Shown here one piece after another: positions 23,101 to 34,030 of a DNA stretch of 64,000 bases. The notes under the pieces were generated by a model. The model searched no databases. It was not told the origin of the DNA and saw nothing but the letters and a program-made list of their open reading frames with translations. Source of the stretch: Bolinopsis microptera (Eukaryota > Ctenophora > Tentaculata > Lobata > Bolinopsidae). The stretch is from NCBI RefSeq assembly GCF_026151205.1, contig NC_087084.1, forward strand, positions 5,759,538 through 5,823,537. The letters are read 5' to 3'. The first letter of the stretch is position 1. Each line of letters begins with the position of its first letter. A program made the translations under genes and the position numbers.

Positions 23101-26100
23101 GATATCCAGTGCAACGTGTACTTGATTGAAGTGTTGGTGATATCGAGTGCAACCTGTACTTGATTTGAGTGTTGGTGATATCGAGTGTAACCTGTACTTG
23201 ATTTGAGTGTTGGTGATATCGAGTGTAACCTGTACTTGATTTGAGTGTTGGTGATATCCAGTGCAACCTGTACTTGATTTGAGTGTTGGTGATATCGAGT
23301 GTAACCTGTACTTGATTTGAGTGTTGGTGATATCGAGTGTAACCTGTACTTGATTTGAGTGTTGGTGATATCGAGTGTAACCTGTACTTGATTTGAGTGT
23401 TGGTGATATCGAGTGCAACCTGTACTTGATTTGAGTGTTGGTGATATCGAGTGTAACCTGTACTTGATTTGAGTGTTGGTGATATCGAGTGTAACCTGTA
23501 CTTGATTTGAGTGTTGGTGATATCGAGTGTAACCTGTACTTGATTTGAGTGTTGGTGATATCCAGTGCAACCTGTACTTGATTTGAGTGTTGGTGATATC
23601 GAGTGTAACCTGTACTTGATTTGAGTGTTGGTGATATCCAGTGCAACCTGTACTTGATTTGAGTGTTAATGATATCCAGTGCAACCTGTACTTGATTTGA
23701 GTGTTGGTGATATCCAGTGCAACGTGTACTTGATTGAAGTGTTGGTGATATCGAGTGCAACCTGTACTTGATTTGAGTGTTGGTGATATCGAGTGTAACC
23801 TGTACTTGATTTGAGTGTTGGTGATATCGAGTGTAACCTGTACTTGATTTGAGTGTTGGTGATATCCAGTGCAACCTGTACTTGATTTGAGTGTTGGTGA
23901 TATCGAGTGTAACCTGTACTTGATTTGAGTGTTGGTGATATCCAGTGCAACCTGTACTTGATTTGAGTGTTGGTGATATCCAGTGCAACGTGTACTTGAT
24001 TGAAGTGTTGGTGATATCGAGTGCAACCTGTACTTGATTTGAGTGTTGGTGATATCGAGTGTAACCTGTACTTGATTTGAGTGTTGGTGATATCGAGTGT
24101 AACCTGTACTTGATTTGAGTGTTGGTGATATCCAGTGCAACCTGTACTTGATTTGAGTGTTGGTGATATCGAGTGTAACCTGTACTTGATTTGAGTGTTG
24201 GTGATATCCAGTGCAACCTGTACTTGATTTGAGTGTTGGTGATATCCAGTGCAACCTGTACTTGATTTGAGTGTTGGTGATATCCAGTGCAACCTGTACT
24301 TGATTTGAGTGTTGGTGATATCCAGTGCAACCTGTACTTGATTTTAGTGTTGGTGATATCGAGTGCAACCTGTACTTGATTTGAGTGTTGTTGATATCAA
24401 GTGCAACCTGTACTTGATTTGAGTGTTTGTGATATCGAGTGCAACTTGTACTTGATTTGAGTGTTGGTGATATCCAATGCAACCTGTACTTGATTTGAGT
24501 GTTGGTGATATCGAGTGCAACCTGTACTTGATTTGAGTGTTGGTGATATCGAGTGTAACCTGTACTTGATTTGAGTGTTGGTGATATCGAGTGTAACCTG
24601 TACTTGATTTGAGTGTTGGTGATATCGAGTGTAACCTGTACTTGATTTGAGTGTTGGTGATATCCAGTGCAACCTGTACTTGATTTGAGTGTTGGTGATA
24701 TCGAGTGTAACCTGTACTTGATTTGAGTGTTGGTGATATCCAGTGCAACCTGTACTTGATTTGAGTGTTAATGATATCCAGTGCAACCTGTACTTGATTT
24801 GAGTGTTGGTGATATCCAGTGCAACGTGTACTTGATTGAAGTGTTGGTGATATCGAGTGCAACCTGTACTTGATTTGAGTGTTGGTGATATCGAGTGTAA
24901 CCTGTACTTGATTTGAGTGTTGGTGATATCGAGTGTAACCTGTACTTGATTTGAGTGTTGGTGATATCCAGTGCAACCTGTACTTGATTTGAGTGTTGGT
25001 GATATCGAGTGTAACCTGTACTTGATTTGAGTGTTGGTGATATCCAGTGCAACCTGTACTTGATTTGAGTGTTGGTGATATCCAGTGCAACGTGTACTTG
25101 ATTGAAGTGTTGGTGATATCGAGTGCAACCTGTACTTGATTTGAGTGTTGGTGATATCGAGTGTAACCTGTACTTGATTTGAGTGTTGGTGATATCGAGT
25201 GTAACCTGTACTTGATTTGAGTGTTGGTGATATCCAGTGCAACCTGTACTTGATTTGAGTGTTGGTGATATCGAGTGTAACCTGTACTTGATTTGAGTGT
25301 TGGTGATATCCAGTGCAACCTGTACTTGATTTGAGTGTTGGTGATATCCAGTGCAACCTGTACTTGATTTGAGTGTTGGTGATATCCAGTGCAACCTGTA
25401 CTTGATTTGAGTGTTGGTGATATCCAGTGCAACCTGTACTTGATTTTAGTGTTGGTGATATCGAGTGCAACCTGTACTTGATTTGAGTGTTGTTGATATC
25501 AAGTGCAACCTGTACTTGATTTGAGTGTTTGTGATATCGAGTGCAACTTGTACTTGATTTGAGTGTTGGTGATATCCAATGCAACCTGTACTTGATTTGA
25601 GTGTTGGTGATATCGAGTGCAACCTGTACTTGATATGAGTGTTGGTGATATGCAGTGCAACCTGTACTTGATTTGAGTGTTGGTGATATCCAGTGTAACC
25701 TGTACTTGATTTGAGTGTTGGTGATATCCAGTGCAACCTGTACTTCATTTGAGTGTTGGTGACATTGAGTGCAACCTGTACTTGATTTGAGTGTTGGTGA
25801 TATCGAGTGCAACCTGTACTTGATTTGAGTGTTGGTGATATCCAGTGCAACATGTACTTGATTTGAGTGTTGGTGATATCCAGTGCAACCTGTACTTTAT
25901 TTGAGTGTTGGTGATATCCAATGTAACCTGTACTTGATTTGAGTGTTGGTGATATCCAGTGCTACCTGTACTTGATTTGAGTGTTGGTGATATCCAATGC
26001 AACCTGTACTTGATTTGAGTGTTGGTGATATCCAGTGCAACCTGTACTTGATTTGAGTGTTTGTGATATCCAGTGCAACCTGTACTTGATTTGCAAACAT

Positions 26101-27863
26101 ATCAATAATAGCTTCTCCCACGCATAAACTGGGCACGATATAACACTGCACCGCACTCCCTGTCTAGACAGCAATAATGCTTTATAATTGCTGTATAATT
26201 GCTGTATAATTGCGTGAGAGATATCCAGAAGATTCTTTATTGTTAAATGTATAACCCGGATGGCTAATGTTTTCACAATAAAGAGACTGAGATCAGATTC
26301 TTCCGGAAACGAATATCCTTATGGCTTTAATTCCTTTCTGAGCTTGTCATTAAAAGCAATCTTTCCGTTTCAAGTTAAAAGATTACTATCTCAGAGTGCA
26401 AGGTGGACGATGAGCTGATAGTTAACGATATAATTTCACTGTTTCTAATCGGAAGAGAACTTCTTACTACTCACATTATCCAGACACTCTTCAGCATCCT
26501 CTCTGGTATGTAATTGTATTGTAAAATCCCGATTGACCGCGGATTATTTCAAGGGGAAAGGAAACTGCTGCGGTAAATCGGGGTTTACTGTATTATTGAA
26601 GAAGTAGCTTAGGGCAAATAAAATCCCATCACAATGAATGGAACCATAAGTGAGCCACAAACAGAATTGATATGATTGGATTTGACTTTGAAGCAGTCTT
26701 TATCAATTATCAGTTACCATACAGTGTACAGTGTACACACATTAATTTTGACAGTTTAGAGAACTCCACAGAGTTCAGTAAACAGTTAGCTGAATTATTT
26801 GAATGTTATTGTAATGAAAACTCCAACAAATTTTCCACCCTCTCCACTCCACCCTTGCACGTCACACACCACTCATCATTAACACCACTACAATATATAA
26901 TTATATAATCACCCCTTCACAACATCATCCCCAGAGTCCAGACCCCAGCTGAAGACCATTTGCACATCTATTTTGAAAGCTCCTGCTAAAACAAACTTTT
27001 CGTATCACTTATATGTCTTAAATAATCTTCCTCCAGGTTAGCTAAACAGTATAGCTTATACTTTATGATCCTGCTGTTTCAGCCAACTATTTACTAGACT
27101 CGTATCGAGTATACACTATAATTAAATCCTATTCAGACCGCGAAGTTTACATACGAGTGATATCAGAAATGGACCTACTATTTGGAGAAAACGCTGATCC
27201 CCCTTACTCAATTATCAGTAAGCTCAAGTACCTAGATTTGTGCATTCTCGAGAGCTTGAGGCTGAACCCTCCACAACCCACAGTACGATCTGTTCCTAAA
27301 ACCAGAAAGAATATCTACCTGGGCAAGTAAGTTGGAACTTTACTAGCTGTTAAAAATCTATTTTGTGTGTGATAAATTGCTTTTGTTATTTAAGTGCGCA
27401 TCAAAGGAAGGAGCCAGTCACTTTCACTAAAAGATAAGGGATGATCCAAAGATTAAAAATCGAACCAAAATTCCCTGCTCTCCTCAGGTACCTGATGAAG
27501 AAAACAAGCCGCCACCAAAGCACTGACTTTATCCTCTCAATCTACAACATTCATCGTGATCCTGATCACTGGGGCCCTGACCCCCACTCTTTCAATCCTG
27601 ATCGTTTCCTCGGCAGAAACATGACTCGTCTCAGACCTTGCACGTTCTTTCCGTTTTCATTTGGCAGTAGAGCATGCATAGGAAAAGATTTTTCGCTCAT
27701 GGCGACAAAGGTATTTTTGGTAAAATTGCTGAGGATGTTTGATGTGGGTTTATTATCAGGCGGGCCACCTAAATACACTGATCATTTAAGCTTGAGGATA
27801 AGTTCGGCTATCAATTGTAGTCTTTCTAAAACCAAAATAAATTTCAAACGTTTTGGAGAATAG
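17161..27863 (+). CDS. Cytochrome P450, about ten exons
   Basis: Haem-thiolate enzyme, probably anchored in the endoplasmic reticulum. Exons read: 17161-17331 (ATG, hydrophobic anchor GAIFLFLSLLKAF), 18010 to about 18103-18130 (EYGGVSLIWIYRSPKILIS, the usual beta-1 region), 18402-18546 (C-helix region with HRQQRR), 20660-20832, 21955-22109, 22290-22393, 26395-26505 (I-helix), 27083-27326 (K-helix ExxR in ESLRL), 27488-27863 (FNPDRF, then haem loop FSFGSRACIG, stop). From 18402 on every junction keeps phase. Summed length is about 520 residues, normal for the superfamily. Two oddities: the Pro-rich hinge expected between exons one and two was not found, and the I-helix reads IGRELLT, so the oxygen-activating Thr of the (A/G)GxxT motif is replaced by Leu. 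The donor of the second exon is uncertain. The introns hold very large tandem repeats. CYP family not assigned. Confidence 0.9.
18646..20505. mobile_element. Foldback element with internal ~180-bp tandem repeats (in P450 intron)
   Basis: The left end (ATAATCCTGGACCAGGCAAA, 18646 on) and right end (to 20505) are inverted copies over at least 200 bases, including GTCCTGCTCACATTGGGACG and the ATTACTCGGGTACACTTTTT block. Inside the left arm a ~180-bp unit (starting TTATTTCAAGATATCTCAGC) is repeated about five times up to about 19870. One and a half units follow in inverted orientation (19940-20210). No coding frame. It lies wholly within the intron between exons ending 18546 and starting 20660. 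Confidence 0.85.
20833..21863 (+). repeat. 7-bp minisatellite GTAAGGA (about 145 units) starting at a splice donor
   Basis: The array begins at the GT of the authentic P450 donor (CACAG|gtaaggg at 20833), passes through a few GTAAGG-like variants, and continues almost unbroken for about 1 kb. Variants (ataagga, gttagga, gaaagga) recur in blocks, for example near 20950, 21000, 21195 and in a duplicated block near 21390-21610. This points to repeated unequal exchange or slippage. Every unit contains GTAAGG, which is itself a good match to the first six bases of an intron. Confidence 0.95.
22517..26092. repeat. 38-bp minisatellite, about 94 units, with higher-order structure
   Basis: The unit runs from GAGTGTTGGTGATATCCAGT to CTTGATTT, 38 bases in all. 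Point variants (CCAGTGC versus CGAGTGT, GTTAATGATATCC, ATTGAAGTG) mark units. The marker units repeat together at a distance of about 1102 bases (29 units), for example 24330-24480 with 25440-25580, so a block of 29 units was duplicated. The unit has no stop codon in any minus-strand frame, which creates long spurious open frames there. The array fills most of the intron between exons ending 22393 and starting 26395. Confidence 0.96.
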
Positions 27864-29943
27864 GGTGGCAATTTAGAATGAACATGTTCGCTGTCAGTCT
27901 TAAGAGATTTAATTCAAGTCGCTTGAATTTGTATGCAATACACTGTGAATGTTACGTCATTCTTATTGTTTATTGTCTAATAATCAACACTTTGATTATA
28001 TAATTTGATTATATATATTTCCAATTTGATTATATTCTTGGCTGTGAATTTTAAACTAAGTCTGTCTGACTGTCTGTGGACTGTGACCCAAATTGTTAAG
28101 TTTGTTTTTAAACCTATTTCATTTGGTATTTGTTCTTTGCCTAAACCCAAAAGCGGATAGAAGTTGTACCGATTTTGGCAGCTTCTTTTCTAGAAGCTTC
28201 TTTTGTCTTGTCTAATTTAAATGTTAATTTTCAGTATTGTTTTCTGAGAACAAAGATTTACATTAAAATTGTATTTAATAAAGCTACTGGCTGGCTAGCC
28301 CACATAGAGAAAAGTTTAATCGCTTTCAGACAAAATACTGTGATTGAAAATGGACTAATGAACCTGAGGATAAATCGAATTAAATTAAACTTGGAGATAC
28401 GGTGAAATCTATGTAACTGAACAAAAAGGAATAAATTAGTGAACAAAACAGAGTTGGAACGACAAAATTCCAGTCGATTAGATGTTTGGTTTTTATTGCT
28501 CACTGCAGCCTATGAATTCGTCTGTACAGGATCTCACGCACAGTTGCTTATCTTGCTTATTTTTGGATATTATTAATTATCAAAGCTCTCCCATTCCGAA
28601 TCCTTGTAGCTCTCGTTAATTAATAAAACAAAAGTTAAAACAAAAGTTAAATTTATTACCAATTATTCAATCAATACATATCATAAATTCTAATATTGGA
28701 AACACAATGCAGAATGGATGTCTTAAACTATAATTTGTTGTCACTAATAATCTATTTACTTTCAAAGTTGAAATTTAGTTAAGTATGAAATGCCACCACA
28801 TCATAGTTAGGGTAAAATATAATTCTTAAAAATTTTAAAATTAAGAAGATTGCTCTATGACTTAAAATTTAAAATTTAGCTAAAGATGTCTAATTTTTAA
28901 GTAGTTGGTTACAGTTTATGACAGTACTGGCATGACCAATTTTATTGTGGCTGGTAAAAGGACCCAGTTGCCTGTAAGGGCTTTACCGAACCCCTGGGGA
29001 CCACAATGTGATAGGATCAGGCCAGATGTTTCTATGTAGAGCAATTTATTTATTTCGGAGCTATGGTTACGTGGTATAGTTGGTGGTCATGTTTAAAGGT
29101 CAGTTTATCCTTGTGTTCTAATTATCCATCCAGATGCTTAGTGATGTGAGTAAATCATGCCCTTCTACATTATATAACGTTTAACTATAAATTTGTTTTT
29201 ACCACAGAAACTGTGGCACTAAGGTCAAGAATTAAAAATTTGTACTCTCATTGATAGTTAAAGCGTTTTTTTTTCCCCAGCACTACTACACAACAAAAAC
29301 CTGTCGGCCCACCGAGGAAACACAGTCGCAGAACAAAGAACCCAATTGTGCTTCTCTATTCTGCGATCGTGTGTATTTACTATAAACTAGCTAAATGCAG
29401 TTAGTAAAATTTTCTGGAATCATTCAAGTCGTTTGATTAGTTTATGTGTCAAAGTAATGTCCATGATAATCATATTTTTGGATCCCCGGTGGGCAAACAC
29501 TCGTCCCAAAGGCTAAGGCAAACCTGTCAATGTTTCCCCATACGAAGTAAGGAGAACACATACTCAGCCTACAACTCCACCCATGGGACGAGACGTCGTG
29601 AGCCTCAAAATATATAGCATATACCCAGTCAGCAAACACTATACACAACATACATACGATACCAATCAATGTATAATGCCATTACTTCATTTAAAAGAAA
29701 ATACATCTGCTATCTAATTTTTTTAAAAATTGAAGAATAAACCTGAAGAGAGGAGAAGGAGAGAGGGGTTTGGGAGAGGTAGAGTAGGAAAACAACAGGA
29801 TCCTGTGCCGCAGGATTTTAAAATTTGTTGTATGATGATTCGTTTTGTGTCGTCTCTTAGATTAATATAGGTCTGATACCCTTGTCATGGTTCTTTGCAA
29901 TAACACCGTGGTTTACTCATGTGATTATGTTTACTAAATCAAC
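27864..29943. other. Intergenic after the P450 gene
   Basis: AT-rich, without supportable coding frames. The P450 polyadenylation signal is not certain, though several AATAAA-like strings occur after 28000. No transposon end recognised. Confidence 0.4.
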
Positions 29944-31150
29944 CTATTTCAATGATAATTCATTTGCATCAAAGTTGTAACTGCACCAAAGTTGTCGGTC
30001 ATATTTAGACTGTTGTTCTAACAAAGATTTCTTGAGATTATTCTTGAATATACTGATGGGAGTGGAGAAGTCTATTTCACTTGTTGACTTACGGCAGTGA
30101 TTCCAAATACTAGTTGATTGATAGATGAATAGTGAGGATGGAGTGGGTGGGATGAAGTAGTTGTCTCGTCTTGGTGACCTGTTGAATAAAGAGAACATTG
30201 AGATTGGTGATTGGAACTTATTAATTTTGAACATTTCCAGTAAACAGTGCAACTTATGAAGATTGTGGACAGTCAGGAAGTTATACTCGTTACAGATTGG
30301 TTTACTGTGTTCTAGTTCAAAGAAATCTTTGCCTAACATCTGCTTGATAACTTTACCGGTCTTATCCCTAGTGATAGGCCTTACTCTGGCACATGTTTTG
30401 AACTTATTGAAGTATGCATCATTATCACCAAAGAGAATTCTTATGCATTTCTTTTGTGTTTTAAATATGGCTTCTAGTTTATTATTTGATACACCTCCCC
30501 AAACAGATATTCCATAACATAGGTGTGATTCAAAAAGGGTGTGGTACAGGTCCTTATATAGTTTTTTAGGTACACAGCGTCTAATTCCACATAGTCTACC
30601 TATCTCACATTTCAATTTACGGTTTAACGCTCTTAAGTGAGCATCCCCGTTCAGTTTTTGGTCAATAATGACTCCAAGAAACTTAGTTTCCTCCAAAATT
30701 TTTAATTACTATATTATTTAGTGTCAGTTCTAATTCATTGGTGTTTGAATCTGGTTCATTTCTACAGTTCGGCTTAAAGTGGATATAGCAACATTTCTTT
30801 ATGTTGATATGCAGCAAGTTACTCTTCATATACTGATGAACAAGTTTAAGAATTTTATTAGCTTTGCAGTAAAGTGTTTTTATACATTTATCTACAACAA
30901 ATATGTTGGTGTCATCGGCAAAAAGTATAAACTTACCTAGGTCTGATACTCTATATATTTCATTGATGTAAATAATGAAAAGCAAGGGACCTAATACTGA
31001 CCCCTGAGGAACACCAAATATTACAGACAGTTTTTCGGATTCTTCTCCAAGTACTGAAACATATTGCTGTCTATTAGAAAGGTAACTGGCTATCAATTTA
31101 TTTGCAGTCCCTCGAATTCCATAATCATTCAGTTTTTTAAGCAGGGCGCG
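29944..31150 (-). pseudogene. 5'-truncated LINE: C-terminal half of a non-LTR reverse transcriptase
   Basis: Two minus-strand frames form one broken RT. 31096-30683 carries GVPQGSVLGPLLFIIYIN and the catalytic FADD motif (LFADDTNIFV). 30696-29944 continues with the FLGVIID block of the thumb and the usual C-terminal region (HLCYGISVWGG). The frames are shifted near 30690. The RT fingers, the endonuclease and ORF1 are missing upstream of about 31150, as in ordinary 5' truncation. CR1/jockey-like RT; clade not determined. Confidence 0.85.
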
Positions 31151-31313
31151 ACTGTCGTATCTGATTCAGCAGTATTTTAGTTGGTTTTGATTCGTCATCT
31201 TCCCATGGTAGCTTAAGCCTAAATTTAAATAGAGGCCTGGCAGCCGTTCATCGTGTGTATCTATCATCTCTGCATCACGCGAGCTGTCCACGTACCACTG
31301 CATTCCTGCAGTG

Positions 31314-31438
31314 GTACTCAAATCTCCTTCAATCTCCTTCAATAGCTCCTTCAATCTCCTTCAATCTCCTTCAATCTCTTTCAATTTCCTATAATCTCCT
31401 TCAATATCCTTCATTAATCTCCTTCAATCTCCTTAAAT
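31314..31438 (+). repeat. Minisatellite of CAATCTCCTT units
   Basis: About ten imperfect 9-10-bp units (TCAATCTCCT and variants) lie between the LINE remnant and a longer direct repeat. Confidence 0.75.
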
Positions 31439-31925
31439 CGCGCAAAAGCGTATATTTATTTATTTAGTGATTTTGACACCACATTAGATTTTCGGGACCT
31501 ACATTTTTCATTCCTTGGCCAGTTTTGTATTTCTTCATACTGGTCAAAAACATTCGAACCAACCAAAAATGATTGTATGGTATATCTCTATCACGGTCTT
31601 CGCGGAAAGTTGATGTCGTGGTGTAAATAAAATAGTAACAGATATATAGATATATATAGAATAACCTCGCAGTACGTTTTATAAAACAGATTAGGTCTTT
31701 GTCTTCGTCTAATGCATTTGCCTTTGTCTAATGTTTGAAGAATAATACTCTTTGTTATCTACAATTGTCTATAACAGCTACAGCAAGACGTACCTACATA
31801 GATTACTAGATTAGGTCGAGTGAGTTTCATTTCACCTGCGTTGTATAATTTACGTGACTTACATTAGTTAGTTTGGGTTTAAATTATTCATTGTGACGTA
31901 TAGTCCCGTAGACCTATAAACCTAC
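31437..31925. repeat. Direct repeat, left copy (contains TTTTGACACC MITE)
   Basis: It begins CGCGCAAAAGCGTATATTTA, contains a small inverted-repeat element (TTTTGACACCAC to GTGGTGTAAATAAAA, 31468-31633), and continues through ATAACCTCGCAGTACGTTTT and CAGCTACAGCAAGACGTACC. It is repeated nearly unchanged at 32674-33225, on the far side of a foldback element. Confidence 0.85.
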
Positions 31926-31938
31926 TTTATGGCCACTT

Positions 31939-32669
31939 GAACGAACACTGATGGGACATTAAGACAACATTAAGACAACAATAAGACAACAATAAGACAA
32001 CATTAAGACAACAATAAGACAATATTAAGACAACGTTAACGCAACAAACACCAAAAGACAACAAACGATAGGACAACATTAAGACAACATTAAGGCAACA
32101 TTAAGGCAACATTAAGGCAACATTAAAGCAACAAATTCCTTGTATTAATGTTGTCTTAAATGAGTTTGTTGTCTTAATGTTGTCTTAATGTTGTCTTAAA
32201 TGAGTTTGTTGTCTTAATGTTGTCTTAATATTTTATCATATTTTGTTGTCTTATCGGTGTTTGTTGTCGTAATGTTGTCTTATTGTTGTCTTATTGATGT
32301 CTTAAATGATTTTGTTGTCTTAATGAGTTTGTTGTCTTAACGTTGTCTTAATGGTGTCTTAACGTTGTCTTAATATTTTATCATATTTTGTTGTCTTATC
32401 GGTGTTTGTTGTCTTAATGTTGTCTTATTGTTGTCTTATTGTTGTCTCATTGTTGTCTTATTGTTGCCTTAATGTTGTCTTATTGTTGCCTTAATGTTTG
32501 CTTTAATGTTGCCTTAATGTTGCCTTAATGTTGTCTTATCGTTTGTTGTCTTATTGGTGTTTGTTGCGTTAACGTTGTCTTAATGTTGTCTTATTGTTGT
32601 CTTAATGTTGTCTTATTGTTGTCTTATTGTTGTCTTAATGTTGTCTTAATGTCCCATCGGTGTTCGTTC
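31939..32669. mobile_element. Foldback element of GACAACATTAA / TTAATGTTGTC units
   Basis: The ends are inverted copies: GAACGAACACTGATGGGACA (31939 on) and its complement, ending at 32669. The left arm is made of GACAACATTAA-type units to about 32135. The right arm is made of the complementary TTGTCTTAATG units, about three times longer, with internal repeats of a segment containing ATATTTTATCATATTTTG. No coding capacity. Confidence 0.88.
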
Positions 32670-32673
32670 TAGT

Positions 32674-33225
32674 TATCGCGCAAAAGCGTATATTTATTTA
32701 TTTAGTGATTTTGACACCACATTAGATTTACGGGACCTACATTTTTCATTCCTTGGCCAGTTTTGTATTTCTTCATACTGATCAAAAACATTCGAACCAA
32801 CCAAAAATGATTGTATGGTATATCTCTATCACGGTCTTCGCGGAAAGTTGATGTCGTGGTGTAAATAAAATAGTAACAGATATATAGATATATCTATATT
32901 AATATAGATATCAGGACCATTGTTGACTATAACTCTATTTTATTGTATCACCATACCACGTGTAGTAGAATAACCTCGCAGTACGTTTTATAAAACAAAT
33001 TAGGCCTTTGTCTTCGTCTAATGCATTTGCCTTTGTCTAATGTTTGAAGAATAATACTCTTTGTTATCTACAATTGTCTATAACAGCTACAGCAAGACGT
33101 ACCTACATAGATTAGGTCGAGTGAGTTTCATTTCACCTACGTTCATTTCACCTACGTTGTATAATTTACGTGTCTTACATTAGTTAGTTTGGGTTTAAAT
33201 TGTTCATTGTGACGTATAGTCACGT
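32674..33225. repeat. Direct repeat, right copy
   Basis: It matches 31437-31925 in order and orientation, including the TTTTGACACC MITE (32704-32870). It has an extra ~70 bases near 32880-32965 (ATATAGATATC and a GACTATAACTC block). Confidence 0.85.
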
Positions 33226-33469
33226 AGACTTATAGACGCTAGACGTATAGCCTAGTAGTCTAGGCAGAGTTTAGTTTAGGTCGAGAGAGCTTTATTTTAT
33301 ATTGCATTTGGACAGTTCAGTTTCTGAGTCTGCTGGGCGCTTTTCAGGGTGACTGCCTATCTGGGTGTCTGTTTACACTTGTAATTGCAGGTGCACTCTT
33401 TGAACTCCGAACCATCCTCGCTACTATAATGGGCAGGCCAGTTCATATCCGCCCATCACTAGTCGAGGC
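33226..33469. other. Short non-coding stretch before an RT fragment
   Basis: No gene or element recognised. Confidence 0.3.
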
Positions 33470-33715
33470 CTTCCCCTTGACACTGAGTATGCAGATGATG
33501 TCGACTTGAATGATGAAGATGAAGAAAACCTGAAGCACATCTTGCCTGTGGCAACAGATGTGCTGAAGCGTTGGAATTTCTTTGTCAATGAAGATAAATC
33601 TGACTTCACTCATGTGTACTCAGCGCATTCAGGGGAAAGGACGCAACTGGAAAGCCTATTGCTGGTAGTGAGGAGTGGAGGAAAAGCATCACACTGGGCT
33701 CCATGACGTTGAAAC
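33470..33715 (+). pseudogene. Non-LTR reverse transcriptase fragment
   Basis: The plus strand reads EYADDVDLNDEDEENLKH with the catalytic ADD of RT, then FFVNEDKSDFTHVY. After a frameshift near 33640 comes a block with SEEWRKSITLGSM that normally follows the palm domain in LINE RTs. Only about 80 codons remain. It differs in sequence from the other LINE pieces in the window. Confidence 0.75.
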
Positions 33716-33975
33716 AGTTTGCCCATACCCTAACCCGGCGCCTTATACTTATTGGCGTTTTGACAAAGAAATTTAGACGCCTATCATTTAAGTCAAGGTC
33801 ATTAGGACGCTTTGTAACACCACTGAACTGTCGGCCGGGGATTATGTTCGGTATTCACAAAATATTCTCAAAAAATAATAATATAGTACATCAGAAAAGA
33901 TAAAGGCAAGAGCTCAAACTGCAGATTCACACAAGGACTCAAGGACTTAGTCAGCTGACAGTGCCACTAGGCACA

Positions 33976-34030
33976 ATGTTGCAGCTACTGTTGTTGATTA
34001 TGTTCCTTAATGAGGCGGTCAGCTCTCAAG
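33976..34030 (+). CDS. Receptor exon 1: signal peptide
   Basis: ATG at 33976 opens MLQLLLLIMFLNEAVSSQ, a hydrophobic secretion signal with a small-residue cleavage region. The exon ends in phase 1 (CAAG|gtttgt) and joins the next exon in frame at GCT GTT AAG. This fixes the start of the receptor. Confidence 0.8.

Noticed and set aside
22517-26092. CRISPR-like array of regularly spaced repeats
   Set aside because: The 38-bp units are contiguous with no unique spacers, and the locus is an intron of a eukaryotic gene.
22411-26276. Many long minus-strand open frames (up to 527 codons) with repeated residue runs
   Set aside because: They are translations of the 38-bp minisatellite, whose complement lacks stops in all frames; overlapping frames show the same peptide pattern and the region is an intron of the P450.
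33703-33903. 66-codon frame following the RT fragment
   Set aside because: No recognisable domain; probably decayed LINE or non-coding sequence.
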